Below are positions 61,876-64,000 of a DNA stretch of 64,000 nucleotides, one piece after another. The first letter of the stretch is position 1, and the number at the start of each line of letters is the position of its first letter. The notes beneath the pieces are model-generated. The model was not told the DNA's origin. It worked only from the letters and a program-made list of their open reading frames with translations, and did no database searches. Location: positions 248,001 to 312,000 of the forward strand of contig JAACJO010000031.1 in NCBI GenBank assembly GCA_013368445.1, in the 5' to 3' direction. The DNA is from Leucocoprinus leucothites (Eukaryota; Basidiomycota; Agaricomycetes; Agaricales; Agaricaceae). The position numbers and the translations under genes were made by a program.

Positions 61876-61887
61876 CTTATATATATG
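61876..61887 (-). promoter_or_regulatory. TATA box of ALDH4
   Basis: The minus strand reads TATATATAAG about 55 bp upstream of the ALDH4 start codon, nearly the same motif and spacing as in ALDH2. Confidence 0.6.
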
Positions 61888-63755
61888 TATTTTATGTGAG
61901 CCTCAGTCCACCACACCTGTTATCAAAGAAGCTAACCTTGGATATTCTGTCTCCTTGCATGCCTTAAATGGCAACTAGCTTCTACATCTTCGTAGCTTAC
62001 TATGAGAAGAGAACCATTCGCCCGAGGACACTGAGTAATCCATTTCTCAGGCCGTGGAAGATGGATCAGCGTAGTAACCTCTCGTATGCGTATTATGTGT
62101 GCTCATCCTTATCAATGCATTCATTCATTCCAATACCAACCTCCTGATGATCACCCCCAATTCATTATCATTTGTATGTCCGGTCAATCAACGGTACCCA
62201 GAAAAACTGCCTGAAAATTGATAAGTCAAGGTGGAGACGAGAATCCCTTTTTGCTCATATAAACTCACCCTGATAGCTGAGCTGACAAGAGGTGACATCG
62301 TCAACTTCAGAAGCGGACGGTGCATGGGACAACACCAATAGAGCCCAATGCGCTCACTAAAAAAAGAACGAAAGTCTCAGCTACTCTTATGGAATTTTAC
62401 ACGCCAAGAAGACGGCGTCCGAAAATGGACCACGAAAGGTCTAGAGTGCTACAAAATCCAGTCTAATTCGGTGTTAATGGCGTCGACCTGACGATAAATT
62501 TGTGGAATCCGTTGGCGCACCCAGGGCATTACGATCGAATTCTCGTCAACTATGACAAAGGAACCGCCGAGCTTTGGGGTACCAGCCTGCACTGGTGAGC
62601 GTAGGTGTCAAAAAGCGCATGTGGGAAAGGACAGATGGAAGAGGGGGGTTCACTGAGTTCCAATATAACCTTCCCTTGAATATAGCTCTTCAGCGCCGAT
62701 GGCTTGAAGGTAACCACTCAGCCCAGATTCAAGCCCAACGTCATGACCTCCATTTGCACAACATAACAGTTGGGCCTATGACAAACATGAGCAAGTGAGG
62801 TGACAAGCACGGCCAGGGGGTAATGTTTAGGAATACTTATCTTAGAACGAGGTCATAAGAAGTAAACTTGACTCGAGCTATAATCTTGATACATAGCTTA
62901 GCTGTATCCATCCCATCACTGCCGCAGGAGCTGACTCTATTTGACGAGGGGCCATCCCTCTAAGTTGGTGTTAGTGAGCATGAAACGAGCTCGTGCGGCT
63001 CCTGGGGGCTGAGAAAAGTGAGCAGGGGTTTGAGTGAAGGGGTCCTGCTCTCTTCGATCTCCACGAAATTTGATGATTACTGATTTTTAACGTGGCCCCG
63101 CCGGGACAACGATTCGTGAGATTGCGCAGGCTGTGCAATCAGATATAATGCTGCAGGTAGCCCAAGCTACTATATGCATATTGAAGGTGAAAGCTCAAGT
63201 TCAAAATTCAAGCAAACATGATGGGATCAATTAGGGGTAAACATTCAACTGATCTGCGGTCAGGAGCTCGTATCAACGAAGTCATCATTGGCGCTTTACC
63301 TAGACCCTTGAATCTGCCCATTCAGTTTATCTTTAGTTATCGATCGATCGTGGCCAAAATCCGAGTGGTGTGTAGGACCCAGTGTATCGGTTTGGTTTTA
63401 ATAGCGCAGAGCCCGCTCAGCCTAGTATCCGATCAAGGATTGATTCACATTGCAGAGTTACTCTGCCGGGCTCTGGGTTCACACAACTCACGTCAGAACC
63501 ATAGGCGTGCTGATGATTATATGGTATGCCAGTGGTTATCGATAGGGAACCTTCTAGACAGAAAATGGAGGGTCAAGTCACTGGCGCTGAGGAGAGTAGA
63601 CATTGGCAGTGACCGTTTCCCAGTGTATGCTATTGCGTGGCGATGCGTCACAGCTGGTGGATCCGATTTCAAATGCCGGACAACACGATCAATAAATAAA
63701 TTGCAACTGAGGTCAATACAGCTGAGAGTTACAGCTATGTAAAGACCTGGTTTAT
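61888..63755. other. Intergenic region
   Basis: About 1.9 kb without a supported gene. A plus-strand frame at 62574-62798 (74 codons) has no motif. Another at 63218-63742 (174 codons) overlaps sequence that resembles the 3' flank of ALDH1 and is probably spurious. From about 63560 to the ALDH5 stop, short blocks match 22260-22450 (for example GAGAGTAGA followed by ATTGGCA). Confidence 0.45.
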
Positions 63756-64000
63756 TCACAGGGCCTGGCCGATATTGACATGGACAGCTTTCACTTGGGT
63801 GTACCTTGTGGGAGCCAAAGTACATCAGTAATAGCGTCTCGAACGCCATTTTCAGATGCAACTCACGTATCTAAGGCCTCCTGGCCTAGCTCCCTTCCCA
63901 TTCCGGATTGCTTGTATCCACCAAAAGGAACATTCAGTTCCATAGACAGAGAGCAGTTAACCTATGGAAATGCAAAAGTCAGAAAGCGCGCTTGGAGGAT
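63756..64000 (-). CDS. Aldehyde dehydrogenase 5, 3' end only (runs off the window)
   Basis: The minus strand shows [19 protein letters not shown], an intron of about 60 nt, and a last exon [15 protein letters not shown] ending at TGA 63756-63758. It is the closest relative of ALDH1: the same exon border, a nearly identical last intron, and ELNVPFGG in place of the other paralogues' residues. The preceding exon begins beyond position 64000, so completeness cannot be judged. Confidence 0.85.

Noticed and set aside
63218..63742. 174-codon plus-strand frame near the right edge
   Set aside because: Overlaps sequence related to the ALDH1 3' flank and has no domain. Probably non-coding.

Overview
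The window looks like nuclear DNA of a mushroom-forming basidiomycete (Agaricomycetes). Nearly every gene is cut by many ~50-60 nt GT-AG introns. The content is typical of that group: a DUF6534-type membrane protein, an F-box/LRR-like protein, a fungal RNA-dependent RNA polymerase, a mitochondrial Mrh4-type helicase and NACHT-like fragments. No rRNA, CRISPR array or convincing tRNA was seen. Exon structures were worked out by hand from splice sites and family motifs. For eight genes the summed exon lengths are divisible by three, which supports the models.

Left part (1-22 kb), single-copy genes: a cytochrome P450 (-), a 19-exon DUF6534 protein (+), a GH47 alpha-1,2-mannosidase (+), an F-box/LRR-like protein (-), a tail-to-tail pair of small paralogous genes of unknown function, a secreted chitin deacetylase (-), and a DEAD-box helicase with a mitochondrial presequence (MRH4-like, -).

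Middle (22-39.4 kb): three complete aldehyde dehydrogenase (ALDH) genes, all on the minus strand, with an RdRP gene of the RNA-silencing type between the first and second. A UBP14/isopeptidase-T deubiquitinase follows, head to head with the Hsp70-like ribosome-associated chaperone gene SSZ1.

Right part (39.5-61.8 kb): the most striking region, a five-copy tandem array. Each unit runs from inside SSZ1 intron 1, through the rest of SSZ1 (+), through a minus-strand gene with conserved ends but a changing middle (NACHT P-loop, kinase-like or unrecognised), to the 3' end of an ALDH gene, where it breaks inside an ALDH intron. Only the leftmost SSZ1 therefore keeps exon 1, and only the rightmost ALDH (59.4-61.8 kb) is complete. 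All internal SSZ1 copies are visibly broken. The leftmost copy carries a one-base deletion just before its acidic linker. Two insertions decorate the array: a pogo-like element with perfect terminal inverted repeats and TA target duplication, and a ~1.5 kb segment flanked by 9-bp direct repeats that carries its own two-exon gene. The 3' end of a fifth ALDH gene, closely related to the first, enters at the right edge.

Taken together the window is an ALDH family expansion interleaved with housekeeping genes. One illegitimate junction between SSZ1 and ALDH introns seeded a repeat that then amplified and decayed.
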